Positions 18,535 to 27,723 are shown, counted from the first letter of the stretch. The stretch is 64,000 bases of DNA from Kastovskya adunca ATA6-11-RM4 (GCA_019359445.1 JAHHHJ010000008.1:62001-126000); one strand, 5' to 3'. Notes: generated by a model not told the origin, from the letters alone. Translations and numbers: made by a program.

Positions 18535-20442
18535 ATGTTTAAACTGCTCTGGAATGCTCTGAAGGTAAGTCCGGTTGTGCTAGGTGCATTTTTGTTTGTA
18601 TCTGGCAGCGCTGGTGCGACTCAAAACGCGATCGCTCAAAAAATTATCGCTACCAACAATGAAACGCTGGCTTCTGTAGAGCCGATTGTTGAAAGTGATA
18701 TTCAATTGTCCAAAGCGACAGTTGAGAACATTTCTACTTCTCAAGTAGAGCCGAGTATTCAATTGTCCGAAGCGATAGTTGAGGATACTGCGGTTTCTCA
18801 AGCCACTCCTGGGCCAGAAAGCAAGTTAGTTGCCCAAATGCCTGCAACTGACTCAACTAGCACCCTTGAGCAAATCAACAACTACAACAACGAAGGCAAT
18901 TCTCTAGACCAAGTTACCAACGTTACCCAACTGCGAGATGTCTCTCCCGGAGACTGGGCGTACGAAGCACTACGGGAACTGGTAGAACGCTACGGCTGTA
19001 TCGCGGGTTATCCCGATGGCACCTTCCGAGGAAATCGGGCAACCACCCGTTTTGAATTTGCCGCTGGTTTGAATTCTTGCTTGAACCAAATTGAGCGCTT
19101 GATTGCCGCTTCCACGGCTGACTTTGTCACCCGCGATGATTTGGAAACGCTACAGCGCCTAGTTCAGGAATTTGAAGCGGAACTGGCAACCCTAGGAACT
19201 CGCGTTGATAACTTAGAAGGTCGCGTCGGCTTCCTGGAAGACAATCAGTTCTCCACCACCACAAAGCTCAACGGGGAAGTCATTTTCGCTCTCAGCGATA
19301 TGTTTGGAGGCGAAGAGAACGTCGATAACGTTGATTATGGGGACGACAATAATACCGTCTTCCAAGACCGGGTGCGACTGAATTTTGATACTAGTTTCAC
19401 CGGTAGCGATCGCTTGCGTATTCGCCTTCAAGCAAGAAATGTTCAAAGATTTACTTACGTGGGCACTCTTACAAATGAGGGGCGACTAGGTTTTGAAGGC
19501 AATGACGGTAACGATGTTAGAATTGACGACTTAGCCTATCGCTTTGATGTGGGTGGAGCCAGAGTCAGTCTAATTGCCAATGGAGGCGATCTAGATGAAG
19601 TAGCTCCTGTCCTCAGTCCTTTTGAATCTAGCGGTAGTGGTTCCATCTCCCGTTTCGGGCGATTCAGTCCTATCTACCGGATGGGAGGCGGCGGTGCCGG
19701 AGCTGGAGTCACAGTTGGTAGAAATTCTCCCATTTCTGTAAGCGCAGCTTACTTAGCTGGTAATGCTGAAAATCCTAGTGGCGGCAGTCCTACTGAAAGT
19801 GAAAAGGGTCTTTTCTCTGGTAACTACAGTGCCCTTGGTCAAGTAACATTCCAGCCGAGCGATGCCTTTGCGATCGCTGCCACCTATGTACATATGTACG
19901 ACAACTCCGAAGATCCGTTCACGAGCGATAGTGATGGTGTTTTCGTTGGTTCTACTGGTAACCTTCGCCATGCTACTGGTAGCCTTGCTTCTCAAGTCAA
20001 CGTACTGGAACGGAGAGTTGTCGGGAACTCCTACGGGATTGAAGCTTCCTTTGCTTTTAGTCCCCAGTTGATTTTGAGTGGCTGGGGTGCCTACACCAAC
20101 GCCATTGTTCTGGGTTTAGGCAATGCTGATGTCTGGACTTATGGTGTAACACTTGCTCTCAATGATTTAGGTGGGGAAGGGAATACCCTCGGTCTTGTAG
20201 TAGGTATGGAACCAAAGCTAACAGGTAGTGACGCCAGTTTAGCGGGTCTCATTGATGGTGCTACTGGCCCTAACCAAAGAAAAGACCCTGATACTGGGCT
20301 GCACATTGAAGGTTTCTACAGATTCTCCCTGACCGACAACATCGCTATCACTCCTGGTGTAATTTGGCTCACAGCGCCAGGTCACAACAATAACAACGAT
20401 GACATCATCATCGGCACAATCCGCACAACCTTCAGCTTCTAG
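18535..20442 (+). CDS. SLH-domain OprB-type outer-membrane porin
   Basis: Major cyanobacterial outer-membrane porin of the SomA/Slr1841 type, a channel for small solutes; some relatives are linked to iron or inorganic ion uptake. A signal peptide occupies about 1-35 (cleavage near the Ala-rich SGSAGATQNAIAQ). An SLH domain (about 135-185, RDVSPGDWAYEALRELVERY and GYPDGTFRGNRATTRFEFA) binds the pyruvylated cell wall. A short coiled coil (about 200-240, LGTRVDNLEGRVGFLEDN) is followed by a beta-barrel to residue 635 ending in Phe. The N-terminal linker carries an imperfect tandem duplication (IQLSKATVEN / IQLSEAIVED). ATG lies after a GTGAGGATGA context. Confidence 0.9.
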   Translation: MFKLLWNALKVSPVVLGAFLFVSGSAGATQNAIAQKIIATNNETLASVEPIVESDIQLSKATVENISTSQVEPSIQLSEAIVEDTAVSQATPGPESKLVAQMPATDSTSTLEQINNYNNEGNSLDQVTNVTQLRDVSPGDWAYEALRELVERYGCIAGYPDGTFRGNRATTRFEFAAGLNSCLNQIERLIAASTADFVTRDDLETLQRLVQEFEAELATLGTRVDNLEGRVGFLEDNQFSTTTKLNGEVIFALSDMFGGEENVDNVDYGDDNNTVFQDRVRLNFDTSFTGSDRLRIRLQARNVQRFTYVGTLTNEGRLGFEGNDGNDVRIDDLAYRFDVGGARVSLIANGGDLDEVAPVLSPFESSGSGSISRFGRFSPIYRMGGGGAGAGVTVGRNSPISVSAAYLAGNAENPSGGSPTESEKGLFSGNYSALGQVTFQPSDAFAIAATYVHMYDNSEDPFTSDSDGVFVGSTGNLRHATGSLASQVNVLERRVVGNSYGIEASFAFSPQLILSGWGAYTNAIVLGLGNADVWTYGVTLALNDLGGEGNTLGLVVGMEPKLTGSDASLAGLIDGATGPNQRKDPDTGLHIEGFYRFSLTDNIAITPGVIWLTAPGHNNNNDDIIIGTIRTTFSF

Positions 20443-20471
20443 TCTTTCAACTCGCTGAAATAAATGTTCAG

Positions 20472-20506
20472 AAATGCCTTTATTGATTTAAGGGCATTTT
20501 CTTTTT
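20472..20506 (+). terminator. Rho-independent terminator of the porin gene
   Basis: AAATGCCTTT (20472-20481) pairs with AAGGGCATTT (20490-20499) through ten base pairs including one G-T. The loop is eight bases, and the stem is followed by TCTTTTTT. It is 30 bases beyond the porin stop. Confidence 0.8.
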
Positions 20507-20650
20507 TCCTCCGACGAGATGGAAGATTGAGAGATTAAGGGATGATTTTTGCCCGGATAAAAATAAAAGTTGCCAGGAGTGGGAGTAAAGTCTAGACACA
20601 GACTGAGTTTTAGCGGTAAGATAGGAGGCTGTGACTTTTCTTAGAATCAG

Positions 20651-21019
20651 ATGAAAGTGCCAGCGCAAAATATCATCAACTCAATTGAATCGGAACAGCT
20701 AAAATCCGATTTGCCTACTATCCATGTGGGCGATACTGTTCGGGTAGGAGTCCGCATTCGAGAAGGCGGCAAGGAACGGATACAGCCTTATGAAGGCACA
20801 GTGATTGCCATGCGAAATGGTGGCATCAACGAAACGGTCACCGTCCGGAAAATCTTTCAAGGGATAGGTGTTGAGCGGGTCTTCCTGCTACACTCCCCTC
20901 GGGTTGAGAGCATCAAGATTATCCGTCGCGGTAAAGTGCGTCGAGCGAAGTTGTATTACCTACGCGATCGCATCGGTAAAGCCACTCGCGTCAAGCAGCG
21001 TTTCGACCGGGGAATCTAA
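20651..21019 (+). CDS. rplS: 50S ribosomal protein L19
   Basis: Large-subunit protein at the 30S-50S interface. The 122-residue sequence shows the family pattern: [50 protein letters not shown] and the C-terminal [20 protein letters not shown]. In cyanobacteria it commonly sits upstream of trnW and secE-nusG, as here. It is separated from the tRNA by 88 bases that contain a plausible promoter. Confidence 0.97.
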   Translation: MKVPAQNIINSIESEQLKSDLPTIHVGDTVRVGVRIREGGKERIQPYEGTVIAMRNGGINETVTVRKIFQGIGVERVFLLHSPRVESIKIIRRGKVRRAKLYYLRDRIGKATRVKQRFDRGI

Positions 21020-21036
21020 TCTCAATTTAATCAGTT

Positions 21037-21065
21037 TTGAGTTGGTGCCACAATTACGTTAAAAT
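21037..21065 (+). promoter_or_regulatory. Probable sigma-70 type promoter for trnW
   Basis: TTGAGT (21037-21042) and TAAAAT (21060-21065) are separated by exactly 17 bases and lie 42 bases before the tRNA. Both hexamers match the consensus at five of six or four of six positions. The downstream secE-nusG genes could share this start. Confidence 0.5.
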
Positions 21066-21107
21066 AAAATACACAGGAGTATAAATCCAAAACTCCCGTC
21101 AAGCTGT

Positions 21108-21180
21108 GCGCTCTTAGTTCAGTTGGTAGAACGCAGGTCTCCAAAACCTGATGTCGGGGGTTCAAGTCCTCCAGGGCGCG
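21108..21180 (+). tRNA. trnW: tRNA-Trp (anticodon CCA)
   Basis: A 73-base cloverleaf ending at the discriminator base G. The acceptor stem GCGCTCT pairs with AGGGCGC (one G-T). The anticodon stem CAGGT/ACCTG encloses CTCCAAA with anticodon CCA at 21141-21143. The T arm is GGGGGTTCAAGTCCTCC. CCA is not encoded. It lies directly upstream of secE, a conserved bacterial arrangement. Confidence 0.97.
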
Positions 21181-21196
21181 CTCTGATTAATCAACT

Positions 21197-21269
21197 ACAA
21201 TTCTGCCCGAAGGCACGATCGCCTGCCTGATTGGCTTGATGTCGATCTCTTTCGGGTAGAATTGTTTTG
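21197..21269 (+). terminator. Long hairpin between trnW and secE
   Basis: A 17-base arm at 21197-21213 (ACAATTCTGCCCGAAGG) pairs with 21249-21265 (CTTTCGGGTAGAATTGT) with only G-T type deviations. It closes a 35-base loop and is followed by TTTG. It could be a terminator or processing signal for the tRNA, or a partial attenuator for secE-nusG; the T-run is short. Confidence 0.5.
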
Positions 21270-21333
21270 TGAGTCTGGTTTCATCCCACCAGAAGCAACC
21301 TCACAACTGTATTAACGGGGGAAAGCAAAAATT

Positions 21334-21561
21334 GTGGCGAAGAAAACTAAAACTGAACCAGAAACCAAAGAAGCCTCATCAGGATTTAACTCTGTAAAGT
21401 TTTTTCAGGAAACTAAAGAAGAACTGAGCAAAGTAGTTTGGCCAAGTCGCCAGCAATTACTGAGCGAATCAGCAGCTGTTATCTTGATGGTGGTTGCCTC
21501 TGCGACCTTGATTTATTTAGTAGATAATTTCTTCGTTTGGCTGTCAGGAAAGGTGTTTTAA
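21334..21561 (+). CDS. secE: Protein translocase subunit SecE
   Basis: Essential single-span clamp of the SecYEG channel in the plasma and thylakoid membranes. It is 75 residues, with the conserved cytoplasmic amphipathic helix KFFQETKEELSKVVWPSRQQL and one membrane helix (about 47-70). It starts at GTG with GGGGGAAAG eight bases upstream. Its TAA stop overlaps the nusG ATG by one base (TAATG), so translation is probably coupled. Confidence 0.96.
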   Translation: MAKKTKTEPETKEASSGFNSVKFFQETKEELSKVVWPSRQQLLSESAAVILMVVASATLIYLVDNFFVWLSGKVF

Positions 21562-22178
21562 TGAGTTTTGCCGCAGACGAACCCAATGATACCAATCAAC
21601 AACCAGAGACCTCTACTAGGCCTCACTGGTATGCGGTTCAGGTAGCTTCTGGTTGTGAAAAGCGGGTCAAGACGAACCTAGAACAGCGAATTCAAACGCT
21701 GGATGTTGCTGACCGGATCTTGAAAGTACAGATTCCTCAGACGCCGACTGTCAAAATCCGTAAAGATGGATCTCGGCAGCATACCGAAGAAAAAGTTTTT
21801 CCTGGCTACGTGTTGATCAAAATGGTGATGGACGATGATGCTTGGCAGGTCGTCAAAAACACTCCTAACGTGATCAACTTTGTTGGGGCAGAACAAAAAC
21901 GCCGCTACGGGCGAGGGCGTGGTCACGTCAAACCCGTGCCACTGAGTCTTGGCGAAGTCGAACGCATCTTTAAACAAGCCCAAGAGCAAGAGCCAGTTGT
22001 CAAGTTTGATATGTCAATTGGAGACAAAATCATCGTGCTTTCTGGGCCATTTAAAGATTTTGAGGGAGAAGTGATTGAAGTAAGCCCTGAAAGGAGCAAG
22101 CTGAAAGCCTTACTCTCAATCTTCGGGCGCGACACGCCAGTAGAATTGGAATTTAACCAGATCGAAAAAACAGGCTAG
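21561..22178 (+). CDS. nusG: Transcription elongation/antitermination factor NusG
   Basis: Binds RNA polymerase and couples it to the ribosome or Rho. The NGN domain starts at [16 protein letters not shown]; the C-terminal KOW domain has [23 protein letters not shown] chose the ATG at 21561, which overlaps the secE stop and follows GGAAAGG; an upstream TTG would only add residues encoded inside secE. The length of 205 residues is normal for cyanobacteria, with an acidic N-terminal extension. Confidence 0.96.
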   Translation: MSFAADEPNDTNQQPETSTRPHWYAVQVASGCEKRVKTNLEQRIQTLDVADRILKVQIPQTPTVKIRKDGSRQHTEEKVFPGYVLIKMVMDDDAWQVVKNTPNVINFVGAEQKRRYGRGRGHVKPVPLSLGEVERIFKQAQEQEPVVKFDMSIGDKIIVLSGPFKDFEGEVIEVSPERSKLKALLSIFGRDTPVELEFNQIEKTG

Positions 22179-22180
22179 AA

Positions 22181-22606
22181 ATGGCAAAAAAAGTCGTTGC
22201 AATAATTAAGTTGGCTCTCCCAGCCGGGAAAGCCAACCCTGCACCCCCAGTTGGTCCGGCACTCGGTCAGCATGGGGTTAACATCATGGCGTTCTGCAAA
22301 GAGTACAACGCCAAAACCTCTGATCAAGCTGGCATGATTGTGCCAGCGGAAATCTCGGTGTATGAGGATCGAAGTTTTTCCTTTATCCTCAAAACGCCTC
22401 CCGCCTCCGTACTGATTCGGAAAGCCGCAGGAATCGAAAGAGGTTCCAGCGAACCTAATAAAAAGAACGTTGGCTCAATTACTCGCACTCAGTTGCAAGA
22501 AATTGCCCAAACCAAAATGCCTGACCTCAATGCTAATGATATTGAAGCAGCAATGAAAATTGTTGAAGGCACTGCCCGGAATATGGGTGTAAAGGTCGCT
22601 GACTAA
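22181..22606 (+). CDS. rplK: 50S ribosomal protein L11
   Basis: GTPase-associated-centre protein binding 23S rRNA near L10-L12. The 141 residues include the signature [36 protein letters not shown] and the C-terminal rRNA-binding domain ([19 protein letters not shown]). It begins two bases after nusG stops, so it is co-transcribed. Confidence 0.98.
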   Translation: MAKKVVAIIKLALPAGKANPAPPVGPALGQHGVNIMAFCKEYNAKTSDQAGMIVPAEISVYEDRSFSFILKTPPASVLIRKAAGIERGSSEPNKKNVGSITRTQLQEIAQTKMPDLNANDIEAAMKIVEGTARNMGVKVAD

Positions 22607-22693
22607 ACGCCCGTTTTAGGCACGATTAGAATTTCAAGTAAGCAAACCTTACAGGGGGAGAAGCAACGCTTCGCTAGGCACCCCAGGAGATAC

Positions 22694-23410
22694 ATGACAA
22701 AAAAACTATCACGCCGACTACAGGAACTCACTCAAAAGGTTGAAGAACGTCCTTACGAACCTTTAGAAGGACTTAACCTGCTCAAAGAGACGGCTACGGC
22801 AAGGTTTCCAGAATCTGCCGAAGCCCATATCCGCCTAGGAATTGACCCCAAATACACCGACCAACAGCTACGAACAACCGTTGCTCTTCCCAAAGGTACA
22901 GGTCAGACGGTGCGGGTAGCTGTCATCGCCAAAGGTGAAAAAGTTAATGAAGCCAGCAGCTCTGGTGCTGATGTTGTTGGCTCTGAAGAGTTGATCGAAG
23001 ACATCCAAAAAGGGATGATGGACTTTGACCTCCTGATTGCCACACCGGATATGATGCCGCAGGTGGCAAAGCTAGGTCGTCTTTTGGGCCCACGGGGATT
23101 GATGCCCTCGCCCAAAGGGGGAACAGTTACTTTCAACCTGGCACAGGCGATTGAAGAATTCAAAGCTGGTAAACTAGAGTTCCGGGCTGACCGAACTGGC
23201 ATCGTTCATGTTATGTTTGGCAAGGCATCTTTTCCGGCAGAAGACTTGCTGGTTAATCTCAAGGCACTGCAGGAAACCATCGACCGTAACCGTCCTTCAG
23301 GTGCTAAAGGTCGTTACTGGCGGAGTATATTCATATCTGCCACTATGGGGCCGTCAATTGAAGTTGACATCAGCACCCTGCGCGACTTGAAACTTGGTGA
23401 TGCTGCCTAA
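22694..23410 (+). CDS. rplA: 50S ribosomal protein L1
   Basis: L1-stalk protein and, in many bacteria, translational repressor of its own operon. 238 residues with [14 protein letters not shown], the L1 signature, and the C-terminal [18 protein letters not shown]. The 87-base gap after rplK contains no T-run terminator. CCAGGAGATAC precedes the ATG. Confidence 0.98.
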   Translation: MTKKLSRRLQELTQKVEERPYEPLEGLNLLKETATARFPESAEAHIRLGIDPKYTDQQLRTTVALPKGTGQTVRVAVIAKGEKVNEASSSGADVVGSEELIEDIQKGMMDFDLLIATPDMMPQVAKLGRLLGPRGLMPSPKGGTVTFNLAQAIEEFKAGKLEFRADRTGIVHVMFGKASFPAEDLLVNLKALQETIDRNRPSGAKGRYWRSIFISATMGPSIEVDISTLRDLKLGDAA

Positions 23411-23459
23411 ACGAGTAGTGTTAGATTATAATCTTTAGCCCTTCTCTCATTGACCGCTA

Positions 23460-23694
23460 AAAATTAAATTGGCTTGTGCCAAAGACAGCAGGAGCAAGTA
23501 ATTGCTTAAATAGCCTGCCGAGGTCAACGCCCTTCCATCGGCTGTGCCACCAGCATTAACTTCAGTGGCATGGCATTCATGATGAAAAGCGTAACCTCGG
23601 CATGGCGTCCGAGGTTTTGTTTTTAGGCAGGTCAAACGGCTGCAATATCCAAACTTGTCAATTTTGCACGTTTATATAAGGAGGTGAAACAGAG
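23460..23694 (+). promoter_or_regulatory. L10 (rplJL) mRNA leader with attenuator
   Basis: The 284-base gap before rplJ holds a structured leader. Segment 23517-23524 (GCCGAGGT) can pair perfectly with 23594-23601 (ACCTCGGC), and CCTGCC (23514-23519) can pair with GGCAGG (23626-23631). The same 23593-23600 arm alternatively pairs with 23609-23616 to form a terminator. The two pairings exclude each other. In bacteria the L10-L12 complex binds such a leader to repress rplJL; the equivalence here is inferred from position and structure. Confidence 0.7.
23593..23624 (+). terminator. Attenuator terminator in the rplJ leader
   Basis: AACCTCGG (23593-23600) pairs with CCGAGGTT (23609-23616) around an eight-base loop and is followed by TTGTTTTT. 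It is a full intrinsic terminator 70 bases before the rplJ start, so it must be conditional. Confidence 0.75.
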
Positions 23695-24246
23695 ATGGGA
23701 AGAACCCTAGAAAATAAAAAAGCGATCGTAGCGGAACTCAAAGAAGCATTGGGTGAGGCTCAACTCGCTTTTGTCGTTGACTATCAAGGTCTAACCGTTG
23801 CCGAAATCAAAGATTTACGCGATCGCCTGCGTCCAACAGGCACCGTTTGTAAGGTGACGAAGAACACCCTGATGGGTCTGGCAATCGAGGGTGACGAAGC
23901 CTGGCAACCGATGTCGAACTTTCTGGCTGGGTCTTCTGCCTTCATGCTGGTTAAAGAAGATATCGGTGGTGCCGTTAAGGCTTACCAAGACTTCCAGAAA
24001 GCGTCTAAGAAGACCGAGCTTCGAGGCGGCGTTATGGAAGGTCGCGCCCTCACCGAAGCTGAAGTTAAGGCGATTGGTGACTTGCCCTCGAAAGAGCAGC
24101 TCATTGCTCAAATCGCTGGTGCAATCAATGCCTTGGCGACCAAGATTGCCGTGGGCATCAACGAAGTTCCTGCTTCCTTGGGTAGAAGCATCAAGGCAAT
24201 TTCTGAGAAAGAAGAAGGCACTTCTGATGACGCCGCTTCAGACTGA
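23695..24246 (+). CDS. rplJ: 50S ribosomal protein L10
   Basis: Base of the L7/L12 stalk. 183 residues starting [19 protein letters not shown] with the rRNA-binding globular domain and a C-terminal helix ([20 protein letters not shown]) that carries L12 dimers. A very strong AAGGAGGTG lies 9-10 bases before the ATG. Expression is probably controlled by the leader upstream. Confidence 0.98.
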   Translation: MGRTLENKKAIVAELKEALGEAQLAFVVDYQGLTVAEIKDLRDRLRPTGTVCKVTKNTLMGLAIEGDEAWQPMSNFLAGSSAFMLVKEDIGGAVKAYQDFQKASKKTELRGGVMEGRALTEAEVKAIGDLPSKEQLIAQIAGAINALATKIAVGINEVPASLGRSIKAISEKEEGTSDDAASD

Positions 24247-24307
24247 GTGAGGCAAAACACCTCCAACAACAACTAGAACATTAACTACAACAATAGGACT
24301 AAATTCC

Positions 24308-24697
24308 ATGTCTACAGCAACCGACGAAATTCTGGAAAAGCTAAAATCACTGTCTCTGTTGGAAGCAGCCGATCTCGTCAAGCAAATTGAAGAAGCCTTT
24401 GGTGTCAGTGCCGCTGCTCCCGCTGGTGGCATGATGATGATGGCTCCTGGTGGCGCTGCTGCTGCTGAACCAGAGGAAGTGCAAACAGAATTCGATGTCA
24501 TCCTGGAAGAAGTTCCAGCTGACAAGAAGATTGCTATTCTCAAAGTCGTCCGCACCATGACTGGTCTGGGTTTGAAAGAAGCCAAGGATATGGTGGAATC
24601 TGCACCCAAGCCAGTTAAAGAAGCGATCACCAAAGATGCGGCAGAGGATGCCAAGAAGCAGTTGGAAGAAGCTGGTGCAAAAGTCACCGTGAAGTAG
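24308..24697 (+). CDS. rplL: 50S ribosomal protein L7/L12
   Basis: Stalk protein that recruits translational GTPases. 129 residues: an N-terminal dimerisation helix ([23 protein letters not shown]), an Ala/Gly/Met hinge, and the C-terminal domain with [20 protein letters not shown] and [21 protein letters not shown]. It is the last gene of the ribosomal cluster and is followed 20 bases later by a terminator. Confidence 0.98.
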   Translation: MSTATDEILEKLKSLSLLEAADLVKQIEEAFGVSAAAPAGGMMMMAPGGAAAAEPEEVQTEFDVILEEVPADKKIAILKVVRTMTGLGLKEAKDMVESAPKPVKEAITKDAAEDAKKQLEEAGAKVTVK

Positions 24698-24717
24698 ATT
24701 TGCCAAAGATCGAAGAG

Positions 24718-24747
24718 AAAAGGAGTCAAATATGGCTCCTTTTTTTG
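24718..24747 (+). terminator. Rho-independent terminator after rplL
   Basis: AAAGGAGTC (from 24718) pairs with GGCTCCTTT (24734 on), with a six-base loop and a run of seven T (24741-24747). It closes the secE-rplL transcription unit. Confidence 0.88.
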
Positions 24748-24917
24748 TGGGCAAGGTATCCCTCTTCAGGGTTACATCCCAGTGCGATCGCAATCGCCCG
24801 TAGGTTGGGTTGAACGACAGGTAGTAGCGCGTCAAAGCTACTACGTTAATTAGTAATTTCATACTTCATACTTCATACGTTCGGCTGAGCTCACGTCGAA
24901 GCCTTCATCCTTTCCCC

Positions 24918-26117
24918 TCACTCCAAGCTAATTTGCGAACCCCAGCGGTCTTGCGGTAAAAATGAGCGGTCTGTGGGAATGGTGGCGACAGGCTCAGTCA
25001 GCATAAATTCGCCCCGTTCTATCCACTGCTTCAACGAGAGTGCAACTTGTTGCGAGCGAAACAGTGAGGCGAGGGGAGCAGCTCTCACCGACTTGCCCTC
25101 AATAGTGATGCGACCTGTTTTGAGCTGGGCGTAACTTACTAAACCAAAGGTCGGACGAACGCGGCGAGGGATGGAAAAATCCACCACCGGAGCGACAATG
25201 TCTTTGTCTTGGACAGCACAACGTTTGACCACTTCTGCATTCAATACGGGCAACGGCACGCCCACCCCTAGCATTAGGGACGGGCCGTAGTTTTTGAAGT
25301 AACATCCCCTGACCCACTGGGGATGCATCTGCTTGGCATCTCCAATCAAGGCAAGAGTGGCGGCTGGGCCTACAGGAGTGCGGTTAGGAAGGCGTTTTTG
25401 TAGCGGGAAGTGTTGGGTGCCTTCCCAGGCGATATAGCCAATAGCACCACCGAGAAAAATTTGGGTGCCGATGCCCACAAGCTGGAGGTCGGGATCGTTG
25501 AGAAGGGGGGAAATCGCACCGGGGTTAGAGTAGACGGCGTTGGAGAGTCGGGGTTGTAAGGGGCCCAAGTAGGTGAAGAGAGGGCGATCGCCTCCATTTA
25601 CTCCCACAATAAAATTTTGATATAAATTACGGGGATTAAACAGGTAAAACTGATTAATCGTCTCGCGGGTAATTGTCGTTTCAAACGAGGCTCTAGGGTA
25701 GCAATCGGTTACCTGTCCAGTCGCGCGTAGCTGTATCGCCTTCCCCGCAATCAGGTCTTCAATCACATGACCCCCGCCCCGTTCCTTTGACTCTTCCACA
25801 TCAGGAATGTCACCCATGCCCGTATAATCCACCATCTGAGTTGCCCCCAGATACAAATCCACGGCTCCAAAGCCAGCATAGGCAGGAACGCCATCTAACC
25901 AGCACTTGCGAATTTTGATCGGTGGGTCGGTATGCCCTAAGTTGATCATCGCCCCCGAAGATTCCATCGGCTCAAAGGTGCCAGTGGTAATGACATCAGT
26001 TTCCTTTGCCGCTTGAGTAACTCCGACTTCGGCAACTCGTACTTTTAATTCGGTTACTGTCCGCACTACCGCCGACTGGCGGCTAATTTTGTCGTTGATT
26101 TCAGCAATAGTTCGCAT
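24918..26117 (-). CDS. Homocysteine biosynthesis family protein (HcyBio/DUF39)
   Basis: Member of the DUF39 family associated with converting aspartate semialdehyde to homocysteine in methanogens and some bacteria. Typical stretches are present: TGTFEPMESSGAMINLGH near 45-62, KIRKCWLDGVPAYAGFGAVD near 73-92, GGGHVIEDLIAGK, and FLGGAIGYIAWEGTQH near 222. It has 399 residues and no added CBS or ferredoxin domain. Its ATG overlaps the stop of the AI-2E gene upstream (TAATG), so the two are translationally coupled. The function in cyanobacteria, which have a standard methionine route, is uncertain. Confidence 0.85.
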   Translation of the reverse strand: MRTIAEINDKISRQSAVVRTVTELKVRVAEVGVTQAAKETDVITTGTFEPMESSGAMINLGHTDPPIKIRKCWLDGVPAYAGFGAVDLYLGATQMVDYTGMGDIPDVEESKERGGGHVIEDLIAGKAIQLRATGQVTDCYPRASFETTITRETINQFYLFNPRNLYQNFIVGVNGGDRPLFTYLGPLQPRLSNAVYSNPGAISPLLNDPDLQLVGIGTQIFLGGAIGYIAWEGTQHFPLQKRLPNRTPVGPAATLALIGDAKQMHPQWVRGCYFKNYGPSLMLGVGVPLPVLNAEVVKRCAVQDKDIVAPVVDFSIPRRVRPTFGLVSYAQLKTGRITIEGKSVRAAPLASLFRSQQVALSLKQWIERGEFMLTEPVATIPTDRSFLPQDRWGSQISLE

Positions 26118-27283
26118 TACGACTTCTCATCCGCCTCATCCAAACTTGGTTTGTCGTAAACGATAGAACATTCTTCCGTTGCATCCTTAGTTGGGCTAGA
26201 AGGCTTAGGCACTACTAAATTTTCAGAAACCAATACTACTTCTTCCTTGAGCTGTTTGTCGTGGGAATGCCATTGATCGAGAATATCTTTGATGATCACT
26301 TCCCGAAGCCAAACTTGACCGACAACCGCTAGGGGCAAAGCCAGTAGTAATCCCAAAAAGCCGAAGAACGTGGCAAAAAAGACCTGAGCGATTAAAGTCA
26401 CAGCAGGTAATAACGATACCTGATGTGCCATTACATAGGGAGTAAGAAAATTAGATTCAATCTGCTGAATCACGATATAGAGAATCAGTACAGCAAGCGC
26501 TTTCCAAGGAGTTTCAAGTAAAGCGATCGCCATCGGCGGGATTACACTTAACACGGGCCCAATATTAGGAATAAACGTCAAGATTCCTGCTAGAGATGCC
26601 TGCGCCAATGCTAGCGGCACTCTCAAAATCACCAAACCGACAAAACTCATTAACCCAATGACGAGCATATTGAAGAGAATGCCCACCATCCACCCGCGCA
26701 ACCCTACCTGGCATTGAAGCAAAATTTGATCAACTCGGCGGCGATAAAACGAAGGAAAAAGCCGTATGAAGCTCTGGCGGTAAGCGGCTGGCTGGGCGAG
26801 TAGCATTAGCGTCAAAACGAGCACCAGCAGTAACCGCACCAAAAAACCCAATGAGGTAGAGAAAATAGTCAGCCCACCACCTAATAGCTGATTGACTAAA
26901 GGTTGTAGTTGTTGAATGAGTTGGTCAATGCTGGGAATATACTCCATTAATTGCGGGGATATACGCGCTTGTAGCACCTCAAACCAAATGCTTAACCGTC
27001 GTATCCCTTGAGGAACTAACTCCATGAGCTGTTGAAACTGGTCAGCAAAAGGCGGCACAATCAGCCAGAAAAAACCCACCAAAACGCCAAATAGTAGCAG
27101 CAGCGCCAGCACAACCGCAAAAACCCGCTTCATCCCCGACTGGTGAAATCTCTGCACCAGAATACTTAACGCATTGGCGATGACGACAGCGGCAAATACC
27201 AGTAGCAGTACCTCTCGAATTTGCCACAGGATATACAAAGAAACAAAAAAGGTAAACAAGCCAATCCATTTGCCGATATTCAA
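26117..27283 (-). CDS. AI-2E family (PerM-like) membrane transporter
   Basis: Polytopic inner-membrane protein of the AI-2 exporter/PerM family; substrates across the family include autoinducer-2 and possibly ions. About seven to eight hydrophobic segments are visible, with the conserved region PNIGPVLSVIPPMAIALLETP near 240-260 and GFLGLLLALPLAVVGQVWLREV near 312. A hydrophilic C-terminal tail (about 340-388) is rich in Glu/Ser. It is the middle gene of a three-gene minus-strand unit. Confidence 0.9.
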   Translation of the reverse strand: MNIGKWIGLFTFFVSLYILWQIREVLLLVFAAVVIANALSILVQRFHQSGMKRVFAVVLALLLLFGVLVGFFWLIVPPFADQFQQLMELVPQGIRRLSIWFEVLQARISPQLMEYIPSIDQLIQQLQPLVNQLLGGGLTIFSTSLGFLVRLLLVLVLTLMLLAQPAAYRQSFIRLFPSFYRRRVDQILLQCQVGLRGWMVGILFNMLVIGLMSFVGLVILRVPLALAQASLAGILTFIPNIGPVLSVIPPMAIALLETPWKALAVLILYIVIQQIESNFLTPYVMAHQVSLLPAVTLIAQVFFATFFGFLGLLLALPLAVVGQVWLREVIIKDILDQWHSHDKQLKEEVVLVSENLVVPKPSSPTKDATEECSIVYDKPSLDEADEKS

Positions 27284-27345
27284 GAGTGTTTGCCTCCTAG
27301 CGACTAGCCGCCGCGAATGAATGACTGTCGTAGGGTTTAATGCCG

Positions 27346-27723
27346 CTAGAATAGCTCATCGAGCCGCTTTTCTAAGCGAACTACTCGCTCTTTTAGTTCA
27401 ATAACCAACGTTGCCAAGCGATCGAACATGGGATCGTTACTCGGCAGTTGTCTAGGGGAAGGAGGAACGGGTGCAGGAGCGGATAATCTCGGTTGATTAT
27501 CTCTGACATTTGAGGACTCTAACCCACTAAGTCGGGATACTTGAGACTCCAAGCGACTGAGTTGCGATCGCAGTTGAGCATTATCGGCTTCTAAACGCGA
27601 TACGCGAGACTCCAAAATTGAGGAGGCGGCTCCAGGAGAAAAGACTGGCAGCACGAACAGTAAGAGCAGAGCAGCAAAACAAAGCCCCGCCAATAAATTC
27701 CGCTTTTTGAAACGTGTCAACAT
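27346..27723 (-). CDS. Small membrane-anchored coiled-coil protein
   Basis: Unrecognised 125-residue protein. It has a basic N-terminus (MLTRFKKRNLL), one hydrophobic segment (about 9-29), a leucine-heptad coiled coil (about 37-68, LESRVSRLEADNAQLRSQL), a Pro-rich linker and a second short coiled coil at the C-terminus. It is probably inner-membrane anchored with the coil on one side. It lies 62 bases upstream of the AI-2E gene and is probably co-transcribed. No function is proposed. Confidence 0.7.
   Translation of the reverse strand: MLTRFKKRNLLAGLCFAALLLLFVLPVFSPGAASSILESRVSRLEADNAQLRSQLSRLESQVSRLSGLESSNVRDNQPRLSAPAPVPPSPRQLPSNDPMFDRLATLVIELKERVVRLEKRLDELF

Noticed and set aside
24238-24862. 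Long minus-strand frames opposite rplL
   Set aside because: They are antisense shadows of a highly conserved ribosomal gene; the composition (Ser/Phe/His runs) is not protein-like.
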